The notes: generated by a model not told the origin, from the letters alone. A stretch of 64,000 nt of DNA from Jiella mangrovi (GCF_017815135.1 NZ_JAGJCF010000004.1:285824-349823); one strand, 5' to 3'; positions 1-9,162 are shown, counted from the first letter of the stretch. Program-made: numbers and translations.

Positions 1-1120
1 CGCCGCGCCCGTCGGTCAGGGCTTCGGCGACGCCGACATCGTCCTTCAGGCTGGCCCGCTTCTGGTCGAGAAAGGCGAGATCGAGATTGGTGCCGAGGCG
101 GATCTTGCCGGTGTCGGGCTGCAACTCGCCGATCAGCATCTTCAACAGCGTCGTCTTGCCGATGCCGTTCGGCCCGACGAGGCCGATCCGGTCTCCCCGG
201 GCGATGCGGGTGGAGAAATCATCGACCAGCACTCGGCCGTCATAGGCCTTGGAAATGCCGTCCGCCTCGATGACCAGCTTGCCGCTCTCGCGGGTCTCGC
301 CGGCCTGCATCACCGCCTGGCCGACGGCCCGCCGCGTGTCCCGGCGCTGCTGGCGCATGGCGTGGAGCTCGCCGAGCCGGCGCATGTTGCGGGTGCGGCG
401 GGCGGTGACGCCGTAGCGCAGCCAGTGCTCCTCGCGCACGATCTTGCGGTCGAGCTTCTGCAGGTCGCGCTCTTCTTCCTCAAGCACCTTGTCGCGCCAC
501 GCCTCGAAGGAGCCGAACCCCTCGTCGATGCGCTTCACCCCGCCGCGGTCGAGCCACACCGTCGCCTTCGTCACGGTCTGCAGGAAACGCCTGTCGTGGC
601 TGATGACGACGAGGGCGCTCTTCATCTGGCGAATTTCGCCTTCCAGCCATTCGATCGTCGGCAGATCGAGATGGTTGGTCGGCTCGTCGAGGAGGATGAC
701 GTCGGGCTCGGGGGCGAGCGTTTTCGCCAGCGCCGCCCGCCGCGCCTCGCCGCCGGAAAGATTGGCCGGCGACATGTCCTCGGTGAGGCCGAGCGCTTCG
801 ATCAGAAAGGTGACGCGGTAAGGATCGTCGGCCGGGCCGAGGCCATCGGCGACATAGTCCCCGACGCTCTGGAAATCGCCGAAATCCGGCTCCTGAGCGA
901 GATAGCGCAGCGTCGTACCGGGTTTCAGGAACACCTCGCCCCGATCGGGCTCGACCTGACCGGCGGCGATCTTCAGAAGCGTCGACTTGCCGGAGCCGTT
1001 GCGCCCGACCAGCGCGATGCGATCGCCGGGCAGGACGTTGAGTTCGACGCCGGACAGAAGCGGTGTGCCGCCGAAGGTGAGCGCGACGCCATCAAGGCGC
1101 AGAAGGGGAGGGGGTGCCAT
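1..1120 (-). CDS. uup: ABC-F family ATP-binding protein, Uup-like (3' end outside window)
   Basis: Soluble ATPase with two ABC cassettes on one chain and no membrane segments, the layout of the ABC-F family, which acts on ribosomes or DNA rather than in transport. The visible 373 codons run from the ATG at 1120 to the left edge. The first cassette has Walker A GRNGSGKS at about residues 39-46, signature LSGGE, and Walker B LLDEPTNHLD; a basic linker follows, then a second Walker A GPNGIGKT. The YLAQEP stretch after the first Walker A fits the Uup branch, which in E. coli affects transposon excision. The C-terminal part, which would confirm Uup by its coiled coil, is missing. Other ABC-F subfamilies are possible. 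Confidence 0.85.
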   Translation of the reverse strand, partial: MAPPPLLRLDGVALTFGGTPLLSGVELNVLPGDRIALVGRNGSGKSTLLKIAAGQVEPDRGEVFLKPGTTLRYLAQEPDFGDFQSVGDYVADGLGPADDPYRVTFLIEALGLTEDMSPANLSGGEARRAALAKTLAPEPDVILLDEPTNHLDLPTIEWLEGEIRQMKSALVVISHDRRFLQTVTKATVWLDRGGVKRIDEGFGSFEAWRDKVLEEEERDLQKLDRKIVREEHWLRYGVTARRTRNMRRLGELHAMRQQRRDTRRAVGQAVMQAGETRESGKLVIEADGISKAYDGRVLVDDFSTRIARGDRIGLVGPNGIGKTTLLKMLIGELQPDTGKIRLGTNLDLAFLDQKRASLKDDVGVAEALTDGRG

Positions 1121-1142
1121 GGGGGGCTTCTACAGCATCGGC

Positions 1143-1236
1143 CCAAAAATCGGAATCGATTTTTGGAAAGCACGATGCGTAGATTCAATAGGTTAGAGCG
1201 TCCTTTGTGCGTCCATTCGGACGCACGGCGCTCTAA
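1143..1236. repeat. Double-palindrome intergenic element (REP-like)
   Basis: Two neighbouring hairpins lie just upstream of the ABC-F gene. The first has 10-bp arms CCAAAAATCG and CGATTTTTGG around GAAT (1143-1166). The second has outer arms TTAGAGCG (1193-1200) and CGCTCTAA (1229-1236) enclosing GTGCGTCC-ATTC-GGACGCAC (1207-1226). Rhizobial genomes hold many dispersed intergenic palindromes of this general form, so a dispersed repeat is likely. No second copy was noticed in this window. No gene is seen in the surrounding 1121-1360 interval. Confidence 0.5.
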
Positions 1237-1360
1237 GCAATTGCGGGATCGGAGGGAATGGGGGCGATGTCCGGATTTGGCCGATTGGCATTTCCCGAAC
1301 TGATGAGCGGCCTCGAACGAGCCGGCCCGCGGCGCATGTGCCTGCTTGCCGGCAACGATG

Positions 1361-1900
1361 CTACCGACCCGAGAGCAATTTCCGGACGACTGCCATCGGG
1401 AGAACCATTCTGAGTGGGTTGGAGGGCAGAGATTCGAAACCGTAGCGGCGATAAAGCGCCAGTCGCTTTTCGACCAATGTGGCATCGCCGCAGTCGAGAA
1501 CGTCCAGCATCACGGCAGCGATCCCGAGTTCGTCCGAGATGCGGCTCATCCGCGCGAGGCAGTCGAGGAGGAGATCGCCGCCGTAACCCATGCCCTGAAA
1601 CCGCTGATCGACCGCAATCATGGAGATGAACCCGACGGGGATCCGACCATGGCCGGGCCGATTTTTCGCGAACCGGCTTGGAAGCTCCGCATATGCGACC
1701 GCGTGGGCGTTGATGGCGTAAAAGCCGATCAGGTCTCCATTTGGAGAGAGCATGACGCGGACCCGCAGATTGTCCGCCTTCTGCAGCTTGTTCGCCGTCT
1801 TGTGGAAGAAATTGTCGACCCGTCCGACCCCGGATGAGAACGACGTGCGATCATGTCGTTCCGGATCGAACGTCTCGATGATCATCCGCGGCTGCGTCAC
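1361..1900 (-). CDS. GNAT-family acetyltransferase, probable toxin of a DUF1778/GNAT module
   Basis: A 179-residue GNAT acetyltransferase. Family members paired with DUF1778 proteins (TacT/AtaT type) acetylate the amino group of charged tRNAs and stop translation. Visible family features are the N-terminal FSSGV..VDNFF stretch, the acetyl-CoA loop region around RFQGMGYGGDLL at about residues 97-108, and the C-terminal YRRYGFE strand. The start is GTG at 1900, overlapping the antitoxin stop by four bases (GTGA), which implies translational coupling. The assignment as a toxin rests on the partner gene and on sequence resemblance; the substrate is inferred. Confidence 0.8.
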   Translation of the reverse strand: MTQPRMIIETFDPERHDRTSFSSGVGRVDNFFHKTANKLQKADNLRVRVMLSPNGDLIGFYAINAHAVAYAELPSRFAKNRPGHGRIPVGFISMIAVDQRFQGMGYGGDLLLDCLARMSRISDELGIAAVMLDVLDCGDATLVEKRLALYRRYGFESLPSNPLRMVLPMAVVRKLLSGR

Positions 1901-2208
1901 TTTCGCGAATCGACCGTGTCCCGATATCGCGAGAATGCGGCCCGCAGGGCCTCGGTCGGCTCGGGCGGATTGTCGAGCGCTTCGAAGAAGGCGGCGTGAT
2001 CGGCCGGCGTCAGCCTCGTCACCTCATGTGCGGCGATGGTCCTCAGTGCGGCCTCGTAAGCCGCGGTCATCGTGAAGACGGAATCATCGACACCGCTCAA
2101 TGCTGCCGCTTGTTGGATGGTCCGCTTGATGCGGGGCTTGGTGCGGAAGTTCATGCGCTCGCTGGCCCGCTCGTCGTCGCGTGTCGGCCTATCCGGCGAA
2201 GAACTCAT
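1897..2208 (-). CDS. DUF1778 ribbon-helix-helix antitoxin
   Basis: A 103-residue protein with an N-terminal ribbon-helix-helix DNA-binding region (RMNFRTKPRIKRTIQQAAAL) and a C-terminal segment rich in acidic and aromatic residues that in this family binds and inhibits the GNAT partner. The start at 2208 was chosen because AGGGAGG lies 8 bases upstream; the in-frame ATG at 2214 sits too close to that site. It precedes the toxin and overlaps it by four bases. Antitoxins of this type with the toxin normally repress their own promoter, and a promoter with an imperfect palindrome lies just upstream. Confidence 0.82.
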   Translation of the reverse strand: MSSSPDRPTRDDERASERMNFRTKPRIKRTIQQAAALSGVDDSVFTMTAAYEAALRTIAAHEVTRLTPADHAAFFEALDNPPEPTEALRAAFSRYRDTVDSRK

Positions 2209-2235
2209 GGCCATGGCCTCCCTTATAACCCCAAG

Positions 2236-2264
2236 AATGTACGCCAAAGCGGCGCACAATGCAA
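2236..2264 (-). promoter_or_regulatory. Promoter and likely operator of the chromosomal toxin-antitoxin pair
   Basis: On the minus strand TTGCAT (2264-2259) is followed after 17 bases by TACATT (2241-2236), a plausible -35/-10 pair. An imperfect inverted repeat GTGCGCC-gcttt-GGCGTAC (2257-2239) fills the spacer and overlaps the -10, the usual place for an autorepressor operator. Seen by eye only. Confidence 0.5.
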
Positions 2265-2304
2265 GAAGCTGATACCGGTTGACGCGATCTTGTCCTGTCC
2301 GCCC

Positions 2305-5300
2305 CTACTCCGCGGGCGCCGGATGCCCGCCCTTTTCGTCGCCTTCCCGGCGCCCCTCGTTCTCGGCTTCCGCCGCCGCCACGTCGCGGTGGAGTTCGGC
2401 GGTGCGTTCCGACACCGGCCTGGAGAACCGACCGAGGATCAGATAGGCGACCGGCGTGACGTAGAGCGTCGAGAAGGTGGCGAGGCCGAGACCGCCGACG
2501 ATGACGTAGCCGAGTGCGATGCGCGCCTCGGCGCCGGCGCCGGAGGCGAAGACCAGCGGCAGGCCGCCGACGACCGTGGCGACCATCGTCATCATGACCG
2601 GGCGCAGGCGAATGAGACAGGCGTCCTCGATCGCCTGGCGTAGCGGCAGGCCTCTTTCCCGCAATTGATTGGCGAACTCGACGATGAGGATGCCGTTCTT
2701 GGCCATGATGCCGACGAGAAGGACGAGGCCGATCTGGCTGTAGAGATTGAGGCTCATCCCGAAGAAGGAGAGGGCGAAGATCGCGCAGGCAACGCCCAGC
2801 GGCACCGTCGCGATGATGATGAAGGCCGAGACGAAGCTCTCGAACTGGGCGGCGAGAACGAGGACGATGACGACGATGGCGAAGCCGAAGACCAGAGCGA
2901 GGCCGTTGTTGGTCTCGGTGAGCGTCGCGGCCTCGGCGAGCGGGATCAGCCGCTGGGAGGGCGGCAGGATGGTCTTGGCGAAGGCCTGGGTGTCGATCCA
3001 GGCATCCTGAATGGCGTAATTGTCAGGGATCGAGGCGGTGATGGCGACCGCGCGGCTGCGGTTTTCCCGGCTCAGCGACGGTGCGATCGGCTTTTCCTCG
3101 ACGGTGGCGATGGTCGACATCGGCACGATGCGCCCGTCGGAGGCCTTGAGGAAGACGTTGCGCAGGTCGCTGGGATCGTTGACCGGGTCGCTGGTCGAGA
3201 TCAGCTGGATCGGCACTTCCTTGTCGCCGATATAGGTCTGGCCGATCTCGCGCCCGTCGAGCAGCGCCTGCATCGCGGTGGCGAGACCGTCGATGTCGAT
3301 GCCGAGATCGGAGGCCCGGGCGCGGTCGATGACGACCGAGAGCTGCGGCTGCGTCGCGTCGTTGGACAGCCGCACCGTGCCCCAGCGGCCATCGGCCTGC
3401 ATCTTGTCCACCAGTTCGTCGGCGCTCGCCGCCAGCTCATCGAAATTCTGGCCGGCAATGGCAAATTGCAGGCCGCGGCCGCCGCCCCGGATGCCGAGCG
3501 AATTCGGCTGGATGGCGAAGGCCCGCACACCGGCGATGTTGCGCAGCTTTCCGTTGATCTCTGCGACGATCTCCTGCTGGGTTCTGGCGCGATCGGCCCA
3601 GTCGGCGAGGCTGAGCACCATAAAGGCCCGGTTGGCGCCGCCCCGGCCGGTGATGGCGAAGACGTTTTTCGCCTCCTTCGTGCCGACATAGGGGATCAGG
3701 ATGTCCTCGATCTTGCGGACCTGGGCGTTGGTGTAGTCGAGGCTCGCCCCCTGCGGCCCGCTGATACTCATCAGGACGACGGCACGGTCCTCGGAGGGCG
3801 TCAGCTCCTGCGGCATCGTCTTGAAGACGGTGTAGGCGCTGAAGGAAAACAGAGCCGCCGCCGCGACGACGACGATCGGGAAGGCGAGGCAGAAGCGAAG
3901 GGTGAGGGCGTAGAAGCCGCCGAGCTTTGAACCGGTCCAGAGGATGGCGCGCGCGAAGCCCCCCGGCTTCCTCTCGTCCTCGCGGGCCTTCAGAAAGGTC
4001 GCCGCGAGCATCGGGCAAAGGGTCAGCGCGATGAAGGAGGAAATGACGACGGCCGCGGCGAGGACATAGCCGAATTCGCGGAACAGCCCGCCCGCCTGTC
4101 CGGGCAGGAAGGAGATCGGCACGAAGACGGCGGCGAGCGTCGCCGTCGTGGAGATGACGGCGAAGAACATCTCGCGCGCGCCGATGACGGCGGCGGCCCG
4201 GGGCTTTGCCCCCATGTCGCGCCAGCGCACAATGTTTTCCAGAACGATGATGGCGTCGTCGACCACCATGCCCGTCGCCAGCACGAGGGCGAGGAGGGTG
4301 AGGATGTTGATGGAAAAGCCGGCGAGATAGATGAAGGACACGACGCCGATCAGGGCGATCGGCATGGTGACGGCGGGAATGAAGGTGGCGCGGAGGTTCA
4401 ACAGAAACAGGAAGATCACCGCGACGACGATGACGACCGCAAGCCCGATGGCGAGCTGCACCTCGTGCAGGGCGCCGTTGATGAAGGTCGCGTCGTCGCT
4501 CGTCACCTCGACATGGACGCCGTCGGGCAGCGTCCGGTTGAGGTTTGCCACCTCCCGTCTGACGCCGTCTGAGATGTCGAGCGTCGAGGAGCCGGCCTGC
4601 CGGACGACGCCGAGGCCGATCCCCGTCTCGCCGTTGCGCCGCAGCTGCGAGCCGGCGTCGTCGGGTCCGAAACGGACCGAGGCGACGTCGCCGACTTGCG
4701 TGCGCGCGTCGAGATAGATCGCCTCGAAGGCTTCCGGCGAGGTGACGTTGGCGTCGGCCCTGACGATCAGCTGCTGGCTCGGCGAGGCGAGGGAACCGGC
4801 CGGAACGTCCAGCGCGGCATTCTGGAGCGCGGTTGCGACATTGCCGAGGGTGAGGCCCCGGGTTGCCAGCTTGTCCGGGTCGATGTCGACATAGATGAGC
4901 TTCTCGCGCTCGCCATAGACCTGCAGGTCGGCGACGCCGTCGACGGCGGCGAGCTGGTCGGCGATGCGATCCTCGACGAGGGTCGTCAGATCCTCGATCT
5001 TCATGTTTTTGGCCGTCACGGCGAGGCGCATGATCGCCTGGGCGTCGGCATCGGCCTTGACGATGCGCGGCTCGTCGGCGCCCTCGGGGAGGCGGTTGGC
5101 CATGCGGCTGACGGCGTCGCGCACGTCGCTCGCGGCGACGTTGAGGTCGGTCGCGTCGGAAAACTCGATGGTCACCCGGGCGTCGCCGAATTCCGATTCC
5201 GACGACATCGATTCGATGCCGCTGACGCGCGCGACGGCGCTTTCGATCTGGCTGGTGATCTGACGGTCGATCGTCTCGGGGCTCGCCCCGTCGAAATCGA

Positions 5301-5475
5301 CCGAAACGGTGATCACCGGCCGGTCGACATTGGGCAGTTCGCGGATCTCGACGGCGCTGAGTGCGGCGAGGCCGGCGACGACGATCAAGAGGTTGAGGAC
5401 GATGGTGAGGACCGGCCGGCGGATGAAGAGGCTCGTGAAGGCCGTCAGCCCGTCGATGCGCTGCTCCGGCGTCAC
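2305..5475 (-). CDS. RND-family multidrug efflux permease (AcrB/MexB-like)
   Basis: Inner-membrane, proton-driven exporter of the HAE1 RND family, 1056 residues, the usual length. It starts with a membrane helix (VLTIVLNLLIVVAGLAALSA), then a large periplasmic loop with the typical SPETIDRQITSQIE segment. The paired aspartates of TM4 needed for proton relay are present in GMVVDDAIIVLEN. The second half repeats the fold, ending in a polar tail. The ATG overlaps the stop of the adaptor gene by four bases, so both form one operon with adaptor first. No outer-membrane channel gene is adjacent, so the pair probably shares a TolC-like protein encoded elsewhere. Substrates cannot be read from sequence. 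Confidence 0.92.
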   Translation of the reverse strand: MTPEQRIDGLTAFTSLFIRRPVLTIVLNLLIVVAGLAALSAVEIRELPNVDRPVITVSVDFDGASPETIDRQITSQIESAVARVSGIESMSSESEFGDARVTIEFSDATDLNVAASDVRDAVSRMANRLPEGADEPRIVKADADAQAIMRLAVTAKNMKIEDLTTLVEDRIADQLAAVDGVADLQVYGEREKLIYVDIDPDKLATRGLTLGNVATALQNAALDVPAGSLASPSQQLIVRADANVTSPEAFEAIYLDARTQVGDVASVRFGPDDAGSQLRRNGETGIGLGVVRQAGSSTLDISDGVRREVANLNRTLPDGVHVEVTSDDATFINGALHEVQLAIGLAVVIVVAVIFLFLLNLRATFIPAVTMPIALIGVVSFIYLAGFSINILTLLALVLATGMVVDDAIIVLENIVRWRDMGAKPRAAAVIGAREMFFAVISTTATLAAVFVPISFLPGQAGGLFREFGYVLAAAVVISSFIALTLCPMLAATFLKAREDERKPGGFARAILWTGSKLGGFYALTLRFCLAFPIVVVAAAALFSFSAYTVFKTMPQELTPSEDRAVVLMSISGPQGASLDYTNAQVRKIEDILIPYVGTKEAKNVFAITGRGGANRAFMVLSLADWADRARTQQEIVAEINGKLRNIAGVRAFAIQPNSLGIRGGGRGLQFAIAGQNFDELAASADELVDKMQADGRWGTVRLSNDATQPQLSVVIDRARASDLGIDIDGLATAMQALLDGREIGQTYIGDKEVPIQLISTSDPVNDPSDLRNVFLKASDGRIVPMSTIATVEEKPIAPSLSRENRSRAVAITASIPDNYAIQDAWIDTQAFAKTILPPSQRLIPLAEAATLTETNNGLALVFGFAIVVIVLVLAAQFESFVSAFIIIATVPLGVACAIFALSFFGMSLNLYSQIGLVLLVGIMAKNGILIVEFANQLRERGLPLRQAIEDACLIRLRPVMMTMVATVVGGLPLVFASGAGAEARIALGYVIVGGLGLATFSTLYVTPVAYLILGRFSRPVSERTAELHRDVAAAEAENEGRREGDEKGGHPAPAE

Positions 5476-6821
5476 TGGCGGGCCGCCTTCTGCGGGTCAG
5501 CTGGGGCCGAAGCCGGCATCTCTCCGGCGACGGCGGCGCGAATGAGGCCGGATGAAGCGCTCTTTGCCGCATCGATCGACGAGCGCCGTCCGGCGGATGC
5601 ATTCGCGCCCTCGGTGCCGGCCTCGCCCGGCGCGCCACCGGCAACGGGCGAGCGCGGGGCGTCTTCAGCGGTTCGCACGTCGACGCCGGGGCGCATCGAT
5701 TGCAGCCCCTCGACCACGACCCGATCGCCCGCCTTCAGATCGTCCGAGGCCAGGAGCACCCGATCGATATTGCGCTCGATGATCTTGACCGGCGCCTTCA
5801 CCGCCTTGCCGTCGACGATTTTCCAGACGATCGGCCCGCTGCGCTCCCAGACGACGGAGAGCGGATCGACCGAGAGATATTCCTCGCCATCGAGCGACAG
5901 GGAGACGGAAAAGGACATGCCCGGTCGCAGCGTGTCGCCCTCGTTATCGACCAGCGCCTCGGTGCGAAGCGTGCGGCTGGCCTCGTCGAGCCGGCTGTCG
6001 ATGGCGCTGATCCGGCCCTTGAACATGCGATCCGGCTGAGCCGTGGGAACCGCCTCGACGGGAGCGTCCAGGCTCAGGTCGGCGACGAAACTCTCCGGCG
6101 TATAGAAGACGACCTTGATTTCCCGGCGATCGTCCACCGTGGCGATGGCCGTCTGCGAACTGACGAGGTCCCCCTCGTCGACGGACACAATGCCGATCCG
6201 CCCGGTGATGGGCGCACGGACGGTGCGCTTGGCGAGGGCGATTTGCGCGGCCTCCAGGTCGAGCTTGGCATTGTCGCGTTCGCGAATGACGTCGTTGACC
6301 TCGACGCTGGAAATGGTGCGCGACTGCGCCAGCCGCTCATAGCGGGCGAGCTTTTCCTCCGCCGCATCGACGGCGATGCGGGCGCGGCTGACGGCGAGTT
6401 CTTCAGAGGAATGATCGAGGATGATCAGTGGCGCTCCGGCCTCCACCGCGTCGCCGGACCTGACCGCGACGGTTTCGATGATGCCGGTGGTATTGTCGGG
6501 ATAGACGGTGACCGAGCGGGCCGCATCGCCCGTTCCGATCGCGCGCATCTGGGTTCTGGTCCGGCCCGTCTCGACGGGATCGGCAACGACGAGCTGCGCG
6601 CCGCCGCCAAACCGGCCGCCGCGAGGGCGCCCGCTCGCTTCCGAAACGGGAGCATCACTTTGCGCAGGGGCGAGCCATGCAATCGCCTCCCTGACGGGCG
6701 CTGGTAGTGGCAGGTCGGAGGACAGGATAGCTCGCCCGGCCTGGGGCTCAAGCGAGATGTAGGCCCCTCCCATCAGCACCAGCACGACCAGAGTGACGAG
6801 GATCTGCCGGATCATGGTCAT
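5472..6821 (-). CDS. RND efflux periplasmic adaptor (membrane fusion protein, HlyD/AcrA-like)
   Basis: A 449-residue periplasmic adaptor linking the inner-membrane pump to an outer-membrane channel. An N-terminal hydrophobic anchor (about residues 5-21) precedes a linker rich in Gly and Arg, a lipoyl-like half (VEAGAPLIILD), a short alpha hairpin, the second lipoyl half (TVRAPITGRIGIVSVDEGDLV), and a beta-barrel. The C-terminal Ala/Pro-rich extension after about residue 390 is longer than usual and looks disordered. It is the first gene of the operon and overlaps the permease gene. The downstream partner fixes the functional class. Confidence 0.9.
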   Translation of the reverse strand: MTMIRQILVTLVVLVLMGGAYISLEPQAGRAILSSDLPLPAPVREAIAWLAPAQSDAPVSEASGRPRGGRFGGGAQLVVADPVETGRTRTQMRAIGTGDAARSVTVYPDNTTGIIETVAVRSGDAVEAGAPLIILDHSSEELAVSRARIAVDAAEEKLARYERLAQSRTISSVEVNDVIRERDNAKLDLEAAQIALAKRTVRAPITGRIGIVSVDEGDLVSSQTAIATVDDRREIKVVFYTPESFVADLSLDAPVEAVPTAQPDRMFKGRISAIDSRLDEASRTLRTEALVDNEGDTLRPGMSFSVSLSLDGEEYLSVDPLSVVWERSGPIVWKIVDGKAVKAPVKIIERNIDRVLLASDDLKAGDRVVVEGLQSMRPGVDVRTAEDAPRSPVAGGAPGEAGTEGANASAGRRSSIDAAKSASSGLIRAAVAGEMPASAPADPQKAARQ

Positions 6822-7024
6822 GCGCCGCGGTTCTCCATGAATTTCGACTGTCTATTCCTGACGTGTGTGCCGCAGCATATTCATAAATCAGGCGGTTTTG
6901 CCGCCGCTTCGCAACAAATTGCAATTGCAGACCGAAGCCCAGTTGCGAGCGGGCTTCGATGGCCGACGCGACGGTCTGGTCGAATCCCGCATGTCGCTGC
7001 CGCGACCCTAGACGAACGCAATGC

Positions 7025-7051
7025 AAAAAGGGCCCGCCTTGCGGCGAGCCC
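7025..7051 (-). terminator. Rho-independent terminator after the PRC-barrel gene
   Basis: On the minus strand a GC-rich stem of 9 bp with one mismatch (GGGCTCGCC / GGCGGGCCC, loop GCAA) is followed at once by five T residues. It lies 28 bases after the PRC-barrel stop codon. The rest of the 6822-7078 gap shows no gene. Confidence 0.8.
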
Positions 7052-7078
7052 TCGATCATTTTCCCGAGATGAGTAAGA

Positions 7079-8833
7079 TCAGTTCGACGATTGACCGCTG
7101 CCTTCACCCGACTGACCCGACTGGTCGGTGGTGGCGGCGTCGCCGCTCTCCAGCCGCATCTGGTCGCGGTTCTCGGCGTAGGTGTCCTTGTTGTACTCCG
7201 GCGCGTTGTTCAGCTGATCCTCAGTGAACTGCGTGTAGAGGTAAAGCGAACCGTTCTTGTCGCGCATGAAGTTGAGGTTGTCCATGCCGACCGCGACCGG
7301 CTTTTCGCCGATGCCGAGGAAGCCGCCGACGTCGACGATCACGGCGTCGACCTTGCCATCGGCGCTCATCGCGATGTCACCGATTTCGCCGACGCTCTGG
7401 TCGTTCGGACCATAGACGGTGGTGCCCATCAGGTCATCGGCCGTCAGCTGCGCGTCGTCCTGGACCTTGGTCATGCCCTGGCGCTGGTCGCCACCGGTCG
7501 AAGCGGTGACGGTCGCGTCGCCCGACGTGTCGGTCGTGGCGTTCTGGGCAGCCTGCTGCGTCTGGTCACCGGCACTGTCCATGGCCTGACCCGCGTTATC
7601 AGCCGTCTGCTCGGTCTGCGCGGCGGCGTTGTCGGCAGCCTGCTCGGCGTTGTCGCCGGCATTGTCCATGGCCTGGCCGGCGTTCTCGGCCGTCTGCTCG
7701 GTCTGGGTGGCGGCGTTGTCGGCAGCCTGCTGGGCGTTGTCGCCGGCATTCGCTGCTGCGGAACCCGCAGCCGCGCCCGTCGCGGCACCGGTCGTGGTTG
7801 CGGCCATCTGGTCGTTGGACTGCTGATCGGCGGGCTGGGCGCTTTCATTCGACGCCATGTTGTCCGACGTCTTGTCCGCCTCGAAGGACGGTGCCTGCTC
7901 GAGGCTCTCCTTGTCGAGCGCAGCCGTGATGCGCGGCTCGTCGCTGTCGTTGCGAGCCATCTGCAACTGATCGAACGGGACGGCAACTTCCTTCTCGCCG
8001 ATGCCCAGGAAGCCACCGACGCCGACAACTGCCGCATCGACGGTGCCGGACGAAGCGAGCACGAGATCGTTGATGCCACCGATCTCGTTGGCATCCTCAC
8101 CCGGACCCGAATAGACGTCGGCGCCGATGAGGTTCTCGGTCAGGTACTGGTCAGAGCCGACCGTCGCCGGATACTCGCCCGAGCCGGCTTCGTTGGAAGC
8201 GGTCTGGCGGTCCGTCTTACCCTCGGCGGTCTGCCCCTCGGCGGTGTTCGAAGAGGCCATCTGCTCGCCCGAACCATCGGCCGGAGCGGTCGTGCCACCA
8301 GCCGAAGAGGACTCGGCGGATGCCTGATCCTGAGCGGCCTTCTGCTCCTCGCGGGTCTGGAACGTCGGCGCACTGGACAGCTCGTCCATGCTCGCCTTCA
8401 AGATGGCCCGGGGTTCGTTGTTCTCGCCCATGGTCCAGCCGATCTGCTGGAACGGCACTGCGACGACCTTGGACTCGTCGTTGATCGTCGCGCTGACGAT
8501 CGCCGCCACGACCTTGCCGTCGCTGCCGACGAGAAAGTTCTGGATGTCGCCGACCGACTTGGCGTCCTGGCCTTCGCCCTCATAGACGGACTTTCCGGTC
8601 AGGTTGGAGGCGAGATACTGATCACTGGACAGGTTGGTCAAGAAGTTGCCCGAGGCCGAAGCCTTGGCCATGTCGCCCGACATGTCCGTGGACGCTGCGC
8701 CCGAGGCATTCGTGCCGGACTGAGTCGCGGCCGGCTGCTGGGTCTGCTGGTTGGTCGAATTGGCGTCCTGCGCCATGGCCGGCGCGGTCAGAAGAGCGGC
8801 AACGGCGGTGGTTGCGAGAAGCTTGCGAATCAT
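7079..8833 (-). CDS. Secreted protein with three PRC-barrel domains
   Basis: A 584-residue exported protein. A clear signal peptide (MIRKLLATTAVAALLTAPAMA) is followed by three PRC-barrel-like modules at about residues 70-155, 218-305 and 450-545, the second and third sharing a GGFLGIGEK core. The linkers are rich in Gln, Ala, Asn, Asp, Ser and Thr, and the second linker contains a 29-residue tandem repeat. PRC-barrel modules bind or position other macromolecules; secreted Hyphomicrobiales versions have no settled role. The gene is monocistronic, with its own terminator, and faces DUF1328 and other small proteins often seen with envelope or stress genes. Function is not known. Confidence 0.8.
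   Translation of the reverse strand: MIRKLLATTAVAALLTAPAMAQDANSTNQQTQQPAATQSGTNASGAASTDMSGDMAKASASGNFLTNLSSDQYLASNLTGKSVYEGEGQDAKSVGDIQNFLVGSDGKVVAAIVSATINDESKVVAVPFQQIGWTMGENNEPRAILKASMDELSSAPTFQTREEQKAAQDQASAESSSAGGTTAPADGSGEQMASSNTAEGQTAEGKTDRQTASNEAGSGEYPATVGSDQYLTENLIGADVYSGPGEDANEIGGINDLVLASSGTVDAAVVGVGGFLGIGEKEVAVPFDQLQMARNDSDEPRITAALDKESLEQAPSFEADKTSDNMASNESAQPADQQSNDQMAATTTGAATGAAAGSAAANAGDNAQQAADNAATQTEQTAENAGQAMDNAGDNAEQAADNAAAQTEQTADNAGQAMDSAGDQTQQAAQNATTDTSGDATVTASTGGDQRQGMTKVQDDAQLTADDLMGTTVYGPNDQSVGEIGDIAMSADGKVDAVIVDVGGFLGIGEKPVAVGMDNLNFMRDKNGSLYLYTQFTEDQLNNAPEYNKDTYAENRDQMRLESGDAATTDQSGQSGEGSGQSSN
7535..7750 (-). repeat. 87-bp in-frame tandem repeat within the PRC-barrel gene
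   Basis: Two full 87-bp units (7664-7750 and 7577-7663) and a partial third (7535-7576) encode a 29-residue unit starting NAGDNA and ending GQAMD. Units differ at a few positions. The encoded Ala/Gln-rich peptide looks amphipathic and helical, recalling LEA-like segments. Confidence 0.85.
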
Positions 8834-8997
8834 CGTGAATAACCTTCGTCTATATTAGTGATAGACCGGCCGCGCAGCCTGATCGTTCTTGTCAGGATGC
8901 GCGGGGTTTGGATGATTGATGAACGGACTGTTAGGCAATCGGTTCCCGAAAATCCGTGTCCGACGATCGATTTGCAGCCAAGGGCGCCGGCGTCGCG

Positions 8998-9162
8998 CTA
9001 TCCGATGACGAGGACGCCGAAGATGATGAGCAGCAAAAGGCCTACAAGCACAATGAAGATCAAAATCTTCGCTATACCGGCCGAAACGCCGGCTATGCCT
9101 CGGAAGCCGAGCAGGCTGGCGATCGCTGCGACGATTAATAATATGATGATCCATTCGATCAT
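8998..9162 (-). CDS. DUF1328 small membrane protein
   Basis: A 54-residue, almost wholly hydrophobic protein with two membrane helices around the family's hallmark GFRGIAGVSAGIAKIL. The start at 9162 has AAGGAG six bases upstream. DUF1328 (YtjA-like) proteins are widespread in proteobacteria and are of unknown function; many are induced by stress. It was recognised from the hydrophobic pattern and the conserved central motif. Confidence 0.85.
   Translation of the reverse strand: MIEWIIILLIVAAIASLLGFRGIAGVSAGIAKILIFIVLVGLLLLIIFGVLVIG

Noticed and set aside
3437..5644. 735-residue open frame overlapping the RND permease gene on the same strand
   Set aside because: Shifted frame of the permease gene, Arg/Pro-rich and without domain. 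The in-frame permease reading has all family motifs.
7535..7750. Tandem repeats considered as a CRISPR array
   Set aside because: Units are adjacent with no spacers, in frame within a coding gene, and there are only two and a half copies. No cas genes are seen anywhere in the window.
7091..8842. 583-residue open frame on the plus strand opposite the PRC-barrel gene
   Set aside because: Antisense of a gene with signal peptide and clear domains; the frame is open because of high GC. The translation is Arg/Leu/Val/Gly-rich with no family pattern.
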